Shown here piece by piece: positions 1-7,183 of a stretch of DNA of 7,407 bases. Numbering within the stretch: position 1 is the first letter of the stretch; each line of letters begins with the position of its first letter. This DNA comes from Sulfurimonas sp. (lineage in GTDB: Bacteria; Campylobacterota; Campylobacteria; Campylobacterales; Sulfurimonadaceae). Location: NCBI GenBank assembly GCA_003978475.1, contig QNZR01000035.1, forward strand, positions 1-7,407. The letters are read 5' to 3'. The notes beneath the pieces were generated by a model. That model did no database searches, had not been told where the DNA came from, and was given only the letters and a program-made list of their open reading frames with translations. The position numbers and the translations under genes are program-made.

Positions 1-2561
1 TTGTACGGCAATCGAAAAATCGTATTTAGAGCAAACTCATTTTTACCGTTCATGTACATATGATTGACATGCGAAACGATGTGCACCATCTCTTTTTTCT
101 CTTTGTCATTACGCGGATAAAACGGAATGGCATATTCCGGCCATTTCCAGTCATCGGCAAGCCATTCACAAAAGAAGTCCAGTTTTTTGTCCAGTGTTGC
201 AAACCCTTCCATCTTCTTACCGTCAATCTCAATACCGATTGATTTACTCTTGCCGTGCGACGTTGCCTTAATGACACCCGTACGTGCATCAATGGTGACA
301 TCTTCTTTATGATACTTGTGTCCGTGAGAGATATAGTGCTTACCGTCATCTTTCATTTCACGCTCTTGTGCGGAGTAGATATGATTCTCCTCCATCCAGG
401 CGCCGTAATCTCGCATATACTCATACACCGGAAATTCCGAATTTTTGTAACGCGAGTCTGAGGTTGCCGTCTTTTTAAGATTGGGCAGGTTGTCTCCAAA
501 AGCAGCATCATACCATTCGGCGATCGTCACCGGTTTTCCCGGATGGCGTTTGGATTCCCACATTTTTCGTACACCAAGAGTCCCGTCGGGGTCAATATAG
601 TTCACACACATATCGAACCAGAACTCGTTCTCTTCCCACACTTCGCCCAGTCCGGCTTTAATGTGGGCTTCAAGAGTTGCCCGGTTGGGATTATTCGGTT
701 TCCACCCTGCTTTCTCCAGAGCAACCCGCATCACCGGTTGACGAAATGATGTCCAACGCGCCGGCATGGTGGCTTCAGAGTGCTGGTCATGCCGCTCACC
801 TGCCAATCCTACCGGAAGTACATAATCGACATACCAGTTGGTTTCGCTCCACACCGGCGACAAATTAAAGGTCAGTTCCATTTTTGACTCGTCCTTAAGC
901 ACTTCAATCCAGCGAAACCCATCGGGATTGATCCAGACCGGATTGTACATACGCGGAATCCAGACCGAAAGTTTTTGCGGAACATTCAGTCCCCGTTTAA
1001 TCCACTTTTGCTGCCACTGGGTATCGCTAAGCAGATGTGGCAGCAGGTAGGACATCTCATACGTTGACAGCGGCCATTCCGGCGGCCAGGTCAACTCGTT
1101 CCAGACATCCACTTTGGGAATATTCGCACCGCGTTTTCCCTGACCCCGGGTTGCACTGCCCCCTTTGCCCGCAACAGAAATAACATGAAAATGGTGGAAA
1201 AATGTACCCCCTTTTGTACCAATGGCGCCACGCAGTGCAATCGGCAAATAACCGGTACGTCCACTCATCCAGCCTCCACGATTTCCTGCGGCGGTAGCTC
1301 GCCAGAAATACGATGAAATCGCATCGCCCGCCCAGATAAACATCTCGTAAAGTTTTTCTAACTTATATGCCGGAACACGGGTTTCTTTCACCGCATATTC
1401 CAGTGTGTAGGGGGCATACAGCTCTTTGAGAACTTCTAAAAAACTCTCAAAGCTGTTGTCTTTGGGTAATTTGGAGAGGTACTCCTTCTTAACCATATAT
1501 TGCAGATAGTTAAAATTGTCCATAAAAACTTCCCAGTTCAACCATTTTCTGACAAAAGTTTTATCTACTTTATTCTCTTGCAAAATACGATTGGTCAGGT
1601 ACAAATAAAGCAGCGGCTCCGTTCCCGGCCATGCGGCAATCCACAAATCTGCCATACCTGCCGAATTGGACATACGCGGATCAAGCACCACCAACCGTGC
1701 CCCTTTTTTACGGGCATCGGCAATAAAAGAAGCCGACTGCTGAAAGTAATGTCCTGCATCAGCAGCATGGGAGGAGTTTAAAAAGACCAACTTGGCATTG
1801 GCCCAGTCCGGGGAGGTTCGATCGTCATTAGCCCACTGAATGGTAGGTGTTCTTCCACCTGCGGAACAGATGTTGGTATGCGAATCAAACGCATCCGATC
1901 CCAACGTGTGCCATACTTTGCCGGTAAACCCATTCTCATTGGGACGACCCACATGAAACATCACCGATTTTTTGGAGAGTTCATCACCCTGGCGCAGGGT
2001 ATCGCCCATCTTTTTGCCAATGGTCGTCATTGCTTCATCCCATGTGGTACGTACCCACTTTCCTTCACCGCGGGCGGAACCCGGGGCACGTTTAAGAGGA
2101 AAAGCAATACGATCAGGATCATACATTTGCGACTGTGTCGCGTATCCTTTGGCACAGTTACGTCCGCGAGATGCCGGATGCAGCGGATTGCCCATATATT
2201 TTTTAACGGTAAACGTTTTTTTATCAATCCATGCTGTCAGACCGCACGAGGCTTCACAGTTCGAACAGGCTGTCGGTACAATCATATAATCGTGCACCAC
2301 AATACCATCAGGGTTATCTTCGCTAGCGACACCATGGCGATCAATACCGCCACGCTTCCAGTCGTCACCGCTTAACTCTTGAAAGCTCTCCCACTCTTCT
2401 TGCGGCGGGTAAAACGAAAGGGTATCGGGGGTATTGGTAAACTTGCTCTCGTGAATAGACTCCGCAACCGCATCACTTGTAAATACTCCTTTGGCAAGAG
2501 TGACACCTGCTACGGTAAATGCGGCACCTTTTAAAAACGATCTTCTATTTTGTAAATACAT
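1..2561 (-). CDS. Tat-exported molybdopterin oxidoreductase catalytic subunit (CISM / DMSO reductase superfamily), 3'-partial
   Basis: Catalytic subunit of a membrane-anchored molybdoenzyme. 853 codons are open without a stop and the gene runs off the window at position 1. The N-terminus carries a twin-arginine signal (NRRSFLK, residues 5-11) followed by a hydrophobic stretch ending near AVA (31-33), so the protein should be exported folded to the periplasm. A [4Fe-4S] motif follows: C99, C102, C106 and C136 (CAKG). C232, in the motif NICSAGGR, is the likely molybdenum ligand. The stretch VLPVGLAGERHDQHSEAT, near residue 590, belongs to the later cofactor-binding region. The cluster motif lies unusually far from the Tat signal, about 65 residues. 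The start ATG has an AGAGGTGA ribosome site six bases upstream and lies 15 bases after the NrfD stop. Substrate is unknown: tetrathionate, selenate, polysulfide/thiosulfate or another oxyanion are all possible. The fold and class are certain, the specificity is not. Confidence 0.93.
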   Translation of the reverse strand, partial: MYLQNRRSFLKGAAFTVAGVTLAKGVFTSDAVAESIHESKFTNTPDTLSFYPPQEEWESFQELSGDDWKRGGIDRHGVASEDNPDGIVVHDYMIVPTACSNCEASCGLTAWIDKKTFTVKKYMGNPLHPASRGRNCAKGYATQSQMYDPDRIAFPLKRAPGSARGEGKWVRTTWDEAMTTIGKKMGDTLRQGDELSKKSVMFHVGRPNENGFTGKVWHTLGSDAFDSHTNICSAGGRTPTIQWANDDRTSPDWANAKLVFLNSSHAADAGHYFQQSASFIADARKKGARLVVLDPRMSNSAGMADLWIAAWPGTEPLLYLYLTNRILQENKVDKTFVRKWLNWEVFMDNFNYLQYMVKKEYLSKLPKDNSFESFLEVLKELYAPYTLEYAVKETRVPAYKLEKLYEMFIWAGDAISSYFWRATAAGNRGGWMSGRTGYLPIALRGAIGTKGGTFFHHFHVISVAGKGGSATRGQGKRGANIPKVDVWNELTWPPEWPLSTYEMSYLLPHLLSDTQWQQKWIKRGLNVPQKLSVWIPRMYNPVWINPDGFRWIEVLKDESKMELTFNLSPVWSETNWYVDYVLPVGLAGERHDQHSEATMPARWTSFRQPVMRVALEKAGWKPNNPNRATLEAHIKAGLGEVWEENEFWFDMCVNYIDPDGTLGVRKMWESKRHPGKPVTIAEWYDAAFGDNLPNLKKTATSDSRYKNSEFPVYEYMRDYGAWMEENHIYSAQEREMKDDGKHYISHGHKYHKEDVTIDARTGVIKATSHGKSKSIGIEIDGKKMEGFATLDKKLDFFCEWLADDWKWPEYAIPFYPRNDKEKKEMVHIVSHVNHMYMNGKNEFALNTIFRLPY

Positions 2562-2576
2562 CTATTATCACCTCTC

Positions 2577-3476
2577 TTAACTCATATTCAATAGCTGTGG
2601 AATCACCAGCCACACATGTTTACTAATCCAAAGACCTATCAGTGCGCTAATAGATGCCAAATTCAAAATACTTGTCGAACGGTTGAGAATGGCCAGGACG
2701 ACTAAAATAAACGGTGCCACAAAAGCAACAATCTGACCCATCCAGAACATGGTTGCGTATTCACCGTTGCCTTTAATGAACTCAAGTACCGCTGCCACCT
2801 CTTCTGCTTTCATTGGTCCAAAAACCAGTTCGCTCATATAGAGAATAAAGGCACCCAGAGCACTAAAAGCCAAAATAATCCCCAGATCACGTTTGGCCTC
2901 ATACGAGAGGGTTTTACCCATAAGAATCATTACAGCAGAACCCGATAGCGTTGCGGCAAAAATCATTTGAGCCGCTTCCGTCGGCATCTGCCACATTTCA
3001 CGAGCCGTTGATTGTGCCATTAGTGCTGCCGTATACAGTGTTACGGGAATAGCTAAAACAACCGTCCATGCCAATACCTTGTCAAAAAACACATTATCTT
3101 TTTTAATAAAACTGGCATACAGCAATACCAACAGGAGCCCTACGAACAATGTTGCCATCCAGGCACCCACGGTAATGGCTGAAGTAAAATGCGGATGAAA
3201 GAAAATATGCCAAAAGCGGAACATCTGATGCAGGTCAATCACCGTAAAAAAGAGAAACACATGAATGGCAATCACGGAGACAAGTACCGCCTTAAAGCGA
3301 TAGGCCGCCGCCTCATGTGGATATTTTTTGAGCAGATAAAACAGCATGAAAATCACACCCGTTCCAATACTCTTTGCCCACATATTCATCGTAATAATCC
3401 ATCCCCACACAATTCCGGGAAGCCCAACATCAAGCGTGACTACTGCATGAGTTGCAGCAACTGTTTCATGTACCAT
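2577..3476 (-). CDS. NrfD/PsrC-type integral membrane quinone-interacting subunit
   Basis: Membrane anchor of the molybdoenzyme, expected to exchange electrons with the quinone pool and pass them to or from the adjacent iron-sulfur subunit. The 299 residues contain about eight hydrophobic segments, roughly at 21-49, 62-81, 100-121, 134-154, 169-187, 196-217, 242-263 and 270-294. This is the eight-helix layout of NrfD/PsrC proteins; no heme-binding motif is obvious. Its ATG overlaps the stop codon of the iron-sulfur gene (TAATG), and an AGGAGG site lies nine bases upstream inside that gene, so the two are translationally coupled. The family call comes from the topology and from its place between a four-cluster ferredoxin and a molybdopterin subunit. 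I could not assign it to a named subgroup such as TtrC, PsrC or SrdC. Confidence 0.93.
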   Translation of the reverse strand: MVHETVAATHAVVTLDVGLPGIVWGWIITMNMWAKSIGTGVIFMLFYLLKKYPHEAAAYRFKAVLVSVIAIHVFLFFTVIDLHQMFRFWHIFFHPHFTSAITVGAWMATLFVGLLLVLLYASFIKKDNVFFDKVLAWTVVLAIPVTLYTAALMAQSTAREMWQMPTEAAQMIFAATLSGSAVMILMGKTLSYEAKRDLGIILAFSALGAFILYMSELVFGPMKAEEVAAVLEFIKGNGEYATMFWMGQIVAFVAPFILVVLAILNRSTSILNLASISALIGLWISKHVWLVIPQLLNMS

Positions 3477-4117
3477 TAGTGGTGTCCTCCTACAGGCATT
3501 TTGTTGGTGAGTTTGTTAAAAAGCGAGTACCCCTCAACCCGATCGGATGCCAGCGGGTTCAAATGAACATTGCCGCCACCGACATAATAGTGATGCGGAA
3601 ACGTGCCTTTTTCCGGCTTGCGCACCTGAACATCACCCTGGTGCTGCTGAATGTATTTGCTAATATTTGAAGTCTTGTCATCAAGATCACCAAAAATATT
3701 GGCTTCAACCGGACACGCCACGACACATGCCGGCATCATGGCACTGGCAACCCGATGCGCGCAATAGGTACATTTGTCGGCGGTTTGCGTCTCAGGGTCA
3801 ATGTAGATGGCACCGTAAGGGCATGCCATCACACAACCGGCACAGCCGATACAGCGCTCTTTATCAATATTGACAATACCGTTTTCTATGTAGTGCAATG
3901 CACTGACCGGACAAATTCGCTCACACGGAGCATTGGCACAGTGGTTGCACCGCAGTGGTGTAAAGGTACGTTTGGTCTCGGGAAACATGCCCACATCGAC
4001 ATATTTAACCCGAAGTCTCCAGGTACTCAGCGGTACTTCATTTTCCACTTTACAGGCGATTTCACACCCCTTGCATCCCATACAAAGATGCAAATCAACC
4101 AGAAATCCTAACTGCAT
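3476..4117 (-). CDS. Four-cluster [4Fe-4S] ferredoxin-like electron-transfer subunit (DmsB/PsrB/TtrB type)
   Basis: Electron-transfer subunit that wires the molybdenum subunit to the membrane subunit. The 213 residues hold sixteen cysteines in four ferredoxin-type groups: C12/C15/C18/C22, C57/C60/C65/C69, C89/C92/C95/C99 and C116/C119/C131/C135. Paired between groups in the usual way, these would bind four [4Fe-4S] clusters. There is no signal peptide, so if the enzyme faces the periplasm this subunit probably travels with the Tat-bearing catalytic subunit, as in PsrB- and DmsB-type systems; TtrB proteins, by contrast, usually carry their own signal. I chose the ATG at 4117 over the TTG one codon earlier because a GGGAG site lies five bases before the ATG but only two before the TTG. 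It is the first gene of the operon and ends in GGHH, overlapping the next start by one base. Confidence 0.95.
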   Translation of the reverse strand: MQLGFLVDLHLCMGCKGCEIACKVENEVPLSTWRLRVKYVDVGMFPETKRTFTPLRCNHCANAPCERICPVSALHYIENGIVNIDKERCIGCAGCVMACPYGAIYIDPETQTADKCTYCAHRVASAMMPACVVACPVEANIFGDLDDKTSNISKYIQQHQGDVQVRKPEKGTFPHHYYVGGGNVHLNPLASDRVEGYSLFNKLTNKMPVGGHH

Positions 4118-4122
4118 CAATT

Positions 4123-4129
4123 CTCCCTT
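4123..4129 (-). promoter_or_regulatory. Ribosome binding site deciding the start of the iron-sulfur subunit
   Basis: AAGGGAG on the minus strand lies five bases before the ATG at 4117. The in-frame TTG at 4120 would be only two bases away, which is too close for normal initiation. Confidence 0.7.
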
Positions 4130-4139
4130 ATAGCAAAAT

Positions 4140-4167
4140 TTACATGTAATTTTCTCGACATCATGTC
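4140..4167 (-). promoter_or_regulatory. Pair of small related palindromes upstream of the molybdoenzyme operon, candidate operator
   Basis: Two perfect palindromes lie 23 to 50 bases before the iron-sulfur gene: TTACATGTAA (4140-4149) and GACATCATGTC (4157-4167). Both contain ACAT facing ATGT, once without and once with a central base, and their centres are about 17.5 bases apart. The second overlaps a minus-strand TTGACA (4164-4169), a perfect -35 hexamer, although no convincing -10 stands at the normal distance from it. A dimeric regulator binding here could control the operon. The regulator and its binding are inference; only the symmetry is seen. Confidence 0.3.
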
Positions 4168-4311
4168 AATAGAAAACTCCGAAACAAAGCCTCGCATTTG
4201 GCACTTTCAAAGTATTTATGTGAAATGATATTAACAGATTTTAGATTAACTGTAGCTAAATAAAAAGAGCTTCTTTCAACAATTTACCCGGGAAGTGGAA
4301 TATATATTGCT

Positions 4312-4341
4312 TTGAAAATTTAAATAAAAACGTGCTATCAT
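4312..4341 (+). promoter_or_regulatory. Sigma-70-type promoter with extended -10 for mltB
   Basis: TTGAAA (4312-4317), an 18-base spacer, then TATCAT (4336-4341) preceded by TGC, which makes an extended -10. Transcription would start near 4348, leaving a leader of about 35 bases before the ATG at 4383. A 5-base inverted repeat, TGCTA (4333-4337) with TAGCA (4347-4351), spans the -10 and the predicted start; it may be chance or a small operator. Confidence 0.55.
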
Positions 4342-4382
4342 TGAGGTAGCAGAAACTATTTCACGCATTATAAGAGTCTAAA

Positions 4383-5408
4383 ATGAAATTATTAAAACTT
4401 ATATATCAGGTCGCATTGTTTTCGACACTCTCCTCTGCTGCCACCGTGGTTGACTATACCGGTCATGGTGAAGCCAAAAAATTTATTGACATGATGGTCA
4501 ATGAAGAGAAGTTCTGCCCCGATGAACTGCACACCCTGTTTTCCAACGTAACATTACAGCAACGTTCCTTGAAATTTTATGCCCATCCGAAAAAAACTGC
4601 ACGCCACTCCAAGAAGAAAAAAAAGCAGTATGGCAGCTGGAGTCGTTATGAAAAAAAGCTGCTTAACCCCGAGCGTATTGACAAAGGCGTCGCTTTTATG
4701 CTGAAACACCAGGACACTTTAATGCGTGCATATAAGACATATGGCATTCCGGCAGAATACATTACGGCTATTATTGGTGTCGAGAGTTATTATGGAGCCT
4801 ACACCGGAAAACATCCGGTTTTTGACACCCTGTGTACCCTCGCTTTTGAAGAGAATCGACGGAATGCGTTTTTTACCAAAGAGCTTCGAGAGTTTTTAAA
4901 GATGACCAAACGTGAAGCATTGAATCCCCGAGAACTGAAAGGTTCCTATGCCGGAGCCATCGGTTTGGGGCAGTTCATGCCGAGCAATTTTGAAAAACTG
5001 GGTGTTGATTTTAACCATGACGGCAAAGTGCGTATCTCGGAACCTGAAGATGCTATTGGCAGCATTGCCAACTACTTTAAGCAAAGCGGTTGGAAAAAAA
5101 ATGTTCCCGTAGCAACACGTGTCTCGTATAAAGGTCAGCGTTTCAATAAGCTTAAAACAGGCTACTTGCACAAGTATTCCCGTAACCGTTTAAAAGATAT
5201 TTACCCTAAAGACAAAACCTTTAACTATAAGGACAAAGTCAGTCTTATTAAGCTCGAACGCGTCAACTATGACGAGCTATGGTATGGTACCAAAAATTTT
5301 TACGTCATTACGCGCTATAACCACAGTTCTTACTATGCGATGGCGGTGCATCAGCTGGCACAAAAGATTAAAGAGAGCTACAATAAGCAACATCTTGCCA
5401 TGAAATAG
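4383..5408 (+). CDS. mltB: Lytic murein transglycosylase B (MltB/Slt35 family)
   Basis: Periplasmic enzyme that cleaves the MurNAc-GlcNAc bond of peptidoglycan with formation of 1,6-anhydro-MurNAc, acting in wall turnover. The 341 residues begin with a signal peptide (KLLKLIYQVALFSTLSSAA) that has no lipobox cysteine, so the protein is probably soluble, unlike the E. coli lipoprotein. The SLT_2-type domain spans about 85-335. E134 in IIGVESYYG matches the catalytic Glu of Slt35 (GVETRWG). AGAIGLGQFMPS (190-201) is the substrate-groove motif, and D209-E220 (DFNHDGKVRISE) fits a 12-residue EF-hand calcium loop as in Slt35. DAIGSIANYF and ITRYNHSSYYAMAV also match the family. A lysine-rich linker (70-81) precedes the domain. 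The ribosome site is modest (AAGAG, six bases upstream). Its stop lies two bases from the hisD stop. Confidence 0.94.
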   Translation: MKLLKLIYQVALFSTLSSAATVVDYTGHGEAKKFIDMMVNEEKFCPDELHTLFSNVTLQQRSLKFYAHPKKTARHSKKKKKQYGSWSRYEKKLLNPERIDKGVAFMLKHQDTLMRAYKTYGIPAEYITAIIGVESYYGAYTGKHPVFDTLCTLAFEENRRNAFFTKELREFLKMTKREALNPRELKGSYAGAIGLGQFMPSNFEKLGVDFNHDGKVRISEPEDAIGSIANYFKQSGWKKNVPVATRVSYKGQRFNKLKTGYLHKYSRNRLKDIYPKDKTFNYKDKVSLIKLERVNYDELWYGTKNFYVITRYNHSSYYAMAVHQLAQKIKESYNKQHLAMK

Positions 5409-5410
5409 GC

Positions 5411-6700
5411 TTATCTCAACCGCACCCGTACCGATTGTTCATGAGCGCTTAGCCCTTCAGTGTCGGCAATGAGTGCACACGCTTCTCCGATTTCGTTAAT
5501 AGCCTGAGACGAAAAGGCGATCACGGAGGATTTTTTCATAAAATTTTCGACACTCAAAGGTGAGTAGAACTTTGCCGTTCCTCCGGTAGGCAGGGTATGA
5601 TTGGGACCGGCAACATAATCACCAATGGCTTCAGGCGTATACTCACCCAAAAAGATGGCTCCGGCATGCTGAATCTTGGGCAGCAGTTCCCACGGATTTT
5701 GTGTCATCACCTCCAAATGCTCCGGTGCAATCTCATTCATCAGCCGTACGGCCTCTTCCATATCTTTGGTCACAATAATGGCACCGCGCTCGTCAATGGA
5801 CTTTCGTGCTATCTCGTGACGGGGCAGTTTTTGCAGCCACACGTCAATCTCATGTCGCGTCTCTTTGGCAATACGTTCTGAGGGAGTAATGAGAATGGCA
5901 CTTGCCATCTCATCATGTTCCGCCTGTGAGAGCATATCTATGGCTATATAGTTTACATTGGCATGCGCATCGGCTAAAATACCAATTTCACTGGGGCCGG
6001 CAATCATATCAATATTGACCTCTCCAAAAACCATCTTTTTTGCCGTAGCAACAAAAATATTGCCCGGTCCGGTAATGACATCAACCTTGGGAATACTCTG
6101 CGTACCATACGCCATGGCGGCAATAGCGCTGGCACCGCCAACCTTATAGACCTCGCTGACACCACACAGATGACAGGCCGCGAGCAACAGCGCATTGGGC
6201 TCATTTTCCGGCGTCGGTGTGCACACGACAATCTTCTTGACACCGGCAACCTGGGCAGGAATAACATTCATCAGAAGTGAACTCGGGTAGGCTGCTTTAC
6301 CGCCGGGAATATAGAGTCCGGCACAATCCACCGCACTGACTTTTTGCCCCAGAATGGTTCCGTTGGTTTCAGTATCGAACCAACTTTTAGGCAACTGTTT
6401 TTCATGATAGGCTTTGATGCGGTTATACGCAAGATGCAGTGATGCTTTGAGGGTATCATCAAGCTGCTCATACGCGTGTTGCATCAATGAGACATCAATC
6501 TTTAAGTCATTGTCGTCTTTGGGAATCCAATGGTCAAATTTTGCAATATGCGCTTTGAGTGCACTGTTTTGATTGCATCTAATATCGTCAATAATGGTCT
6601 GAACCGTACTACTGACCTCTTCTATGTCCATCTTGCCGCGTTCTAACAGAGTGTTGAAATGTTGTTGAAATGCTGTATCGCTCGTTGATGTTATGATCAT
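5411..6700 (-). CDS. hisD: Histidinol dehydrogenase
   Basis: Catalyses the last two steps of histidine synthesis, the NAD-dependent four-electron oxidation of L-histidinol to L-histidine by way of histidinal, in the cytoplasm. The 429 residues are full length for the family and align almost residue for residue with E. coli HisD. The zinc ligands are Q259 and H262 (SQAEHDE), D361 (GDYVAGPNH) and H420 (SAHEQSVR). The catalytic pair is E327-H328 (APEHLEV). YIPGGKAAYPS (130-140), ITGPGNIFVA and MIAGPSEIG are hallmark stretches. The start is the ATG at 6700: AGG lies seven bases before it, whereas the GTG one codon earlier would have a spacing of four. No other his gene is adjacent, so hisD seems detached from a his operon, with its own promoter. 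Nothing in it suggests damage. Confidence 0.98.
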   Translation of the reverse strand: MIITSTSDTAFQQHFNTLLERGKMDIEEVSSTVQTIIDDIRCNQNSALKAHIAKFDHWIPKDDNDLKIDVSLMQHAYEQLDDTLKASLHLAYNRIKAYHEKQLPKSWFDTETNGTILGQKVSAVDCAGLYIPGGKAAYPSSLLMNVIPAQVAGVKKIVVCTPTPENEPNALLLAACHLCGVSEVYKVGGASAIAAMAYGTQSIPKVDVITGPGNIFVATAKKMVFGEVNIDMIAGPSEIGILADAHANVNYIAIDMLSQAEHDEMASAILITPSERIAKETRHEIDVWLQKLPRHEIARKSIDERGAIIVTKDMEEAVRLMNEIAPEHLEVMTQNPWELLPKIQHAGAIFLGEYTPEAIGDYVAGPNHTLPTGGTAKFYSPLSVENFMKKSSVIAFSSQAINEIGEACALIADTEGLSAHEQSVRVRLR

Positions 6701-6728
6701 CACAAAACCTATCGTTTAAAATTGGTGT

Positions 6729-6734
6729 ATTATA
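6729..6734 (-). promoter_or_regulatory. hisD: Candidate -10 element of the hisD promoter
   Basis: A perfect TATAAT on the minus strand, 28 bases before the hisD ATG, would give a start near 6722 and a short leader of about 20 bases. No good -35 hexamer stands at the usual distance (GCGTTA at a 17-base spacing), which is acceptable for Campylobacterota, where the -35 is often poorly conserved. Confidence 0.45.
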
Positions 6735-6759
6735 GCGAAATTGTACGGAAGTAACGCTG

Positions 6760-6780
6760 CACCGCCCTGAAAAAGCGGTG
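6760..6780. terminator. Hairpin between the carbonic anhydrase remnant and hisD, possible terminator
   Basis: CACCGC (6760-6765) pairs with GCGGTG (6775-6780) around a nine-base loop. The stem is perfect and GC-rich, but there is no immediate T-run on the minus strand; on the plus strand TTTTATTT appears about eight bases later. The direct repeat AACGCTG flanks the hairpin (6753-6759 and 6782-6788). It could end transcription coming from the carbonic anhydrase side, upstream of the hisD promoter. As a rho-independent terminator it is weak. Confidence 0.3.
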
Positions 6781-6790
6781 AAACGCTGTT

Positions 6791-7183
6791 TTATTTATGC
6801 AGTACCTTACGCGTTCCCAAATCTTGCGTCGGGCGATAGGTATTTTTATAGAGTTTACGAAACTGCTCATGCTGCTCTTTGGAGATGGTAATAGGCTCTT
6901 TCATGACATACCACTCGACAATCTGTGTACACGGCGGCGTCGTTAAAGAACCCAGATAATGATAAAACCCTTTGTCTGTCGGCAGCAGGTCTTTGGCATT
7001 TAGCGTTATGGTATCGCTGACTTTTCGGTCACCCTCTTTTAGCGGCATATTGTCAAAAACCTTTTTCAAAAAAGGATTGGGCTTGCCAATGTCGATAAAT
7101 ACCCCAATGACTGCCAGCTCACCCACTTCACTTTGGTGCACCAAATGCACTTCCATTGGGTAATTAAAACCATCTTTCTGATG
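6791..7183 (-). pseudogene. Alpha-carbonic anhydrase, N-terminal half missing
   Basis: C-terminal part of an alpha-class carbonic anhydrase, the periplasmic zinc enzyme that interconverts CO2 and bicarbonate. The recognisable protein runs for 130 residues from HQKDGFNYP to the stop. It includes YPMEVHLVH, whose EVH holds the third zinc histidine (H119 in human CA II numbering), GELAVIGVF, and SLTTPPCTQIVEW with the conserved active-site Thr. Bacterial family members are about 220-250 residues, so roughly the first 100 are absent. These include the signal peptide, the HxH pair that supplies the other two zinc ligands, and the cysteine partner of the PPC disulfide. Upstream the frame meets a TAG at 7184-7186, exactly where similarity ends. 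An internal ATG (7156) exists but has no good ribosome site and could not restore the zinc site. The remnant is therefore inactive as it stands, or the assembly is wrongly joined here. Confidence 0.85.

Larger units (their letters stand above)
4118..4382. other. Divergent intergenic region between the molybdoenzyme operon and mltB
   Basis: A 265-base A+T-rich spacer between two divergently transcribed units, with no coding sequence or RNA gene that I can recognise. It must hold the promoters of both. The mltB promoter is readable (4312-4341). For the operon there is no clear hexamer pair, only a TTGACA at 4164-4169 and a TAAAAT at 4238-4243 on the minus strand. The latter sits between two ATTAAC direct repeats (4230-4235 and 4245-4250, 15 bases apart). 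Campylobacterota promoters often lack a clear -35, so this is not surprising if the organism call is right. Confidence 0.6.

Noticed and set aside
1878..2375. Plus-strand open frame of 165 codons
   Set aside because: It lies wholly opposite the molybdopterin subunit. That minus-strand frame has Tat, cluster and cofactor motifs, while this one has no recognisable domain and a composition typical of an antisense shadow.
3755..4111. Plus-strand open frame of 118 codons
   Set aside because: It is antisense to the sixteen-cysteine iron-sulfur subunit, with no ribosome site and no family features.
4199..4214. Sigma-54-like TGGCAC in the divergent spacer
   Set aside because: The required GC of the -12 element is missing at the correct distance (AAGTA instead of TTGC).
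4367..4372. Minus-strand TATAAT near the mltB start as promoter of the molybdoenzyme operon
   Set aside because: It lies about 250 bases from the operon start, with its -35 inside mltB, and no supporting hexamer is visible. It is possible but not supportable.
6701..6703. GTG start for hisD one codon upstream
   Set aside because: Spacing from the AGG is poor and the ATG at 6700 gives residue numbering that matches E. coli HisD almost exactly.
6791..7156. Carbonic anhydrase as an intact short gene starting at the ATG at 7156
   Set aside because: Family similarity continues upstream through HQKDGFNYP to 7183, and the short form would lack two of the three zinc histidines. A remnant is the better reading.
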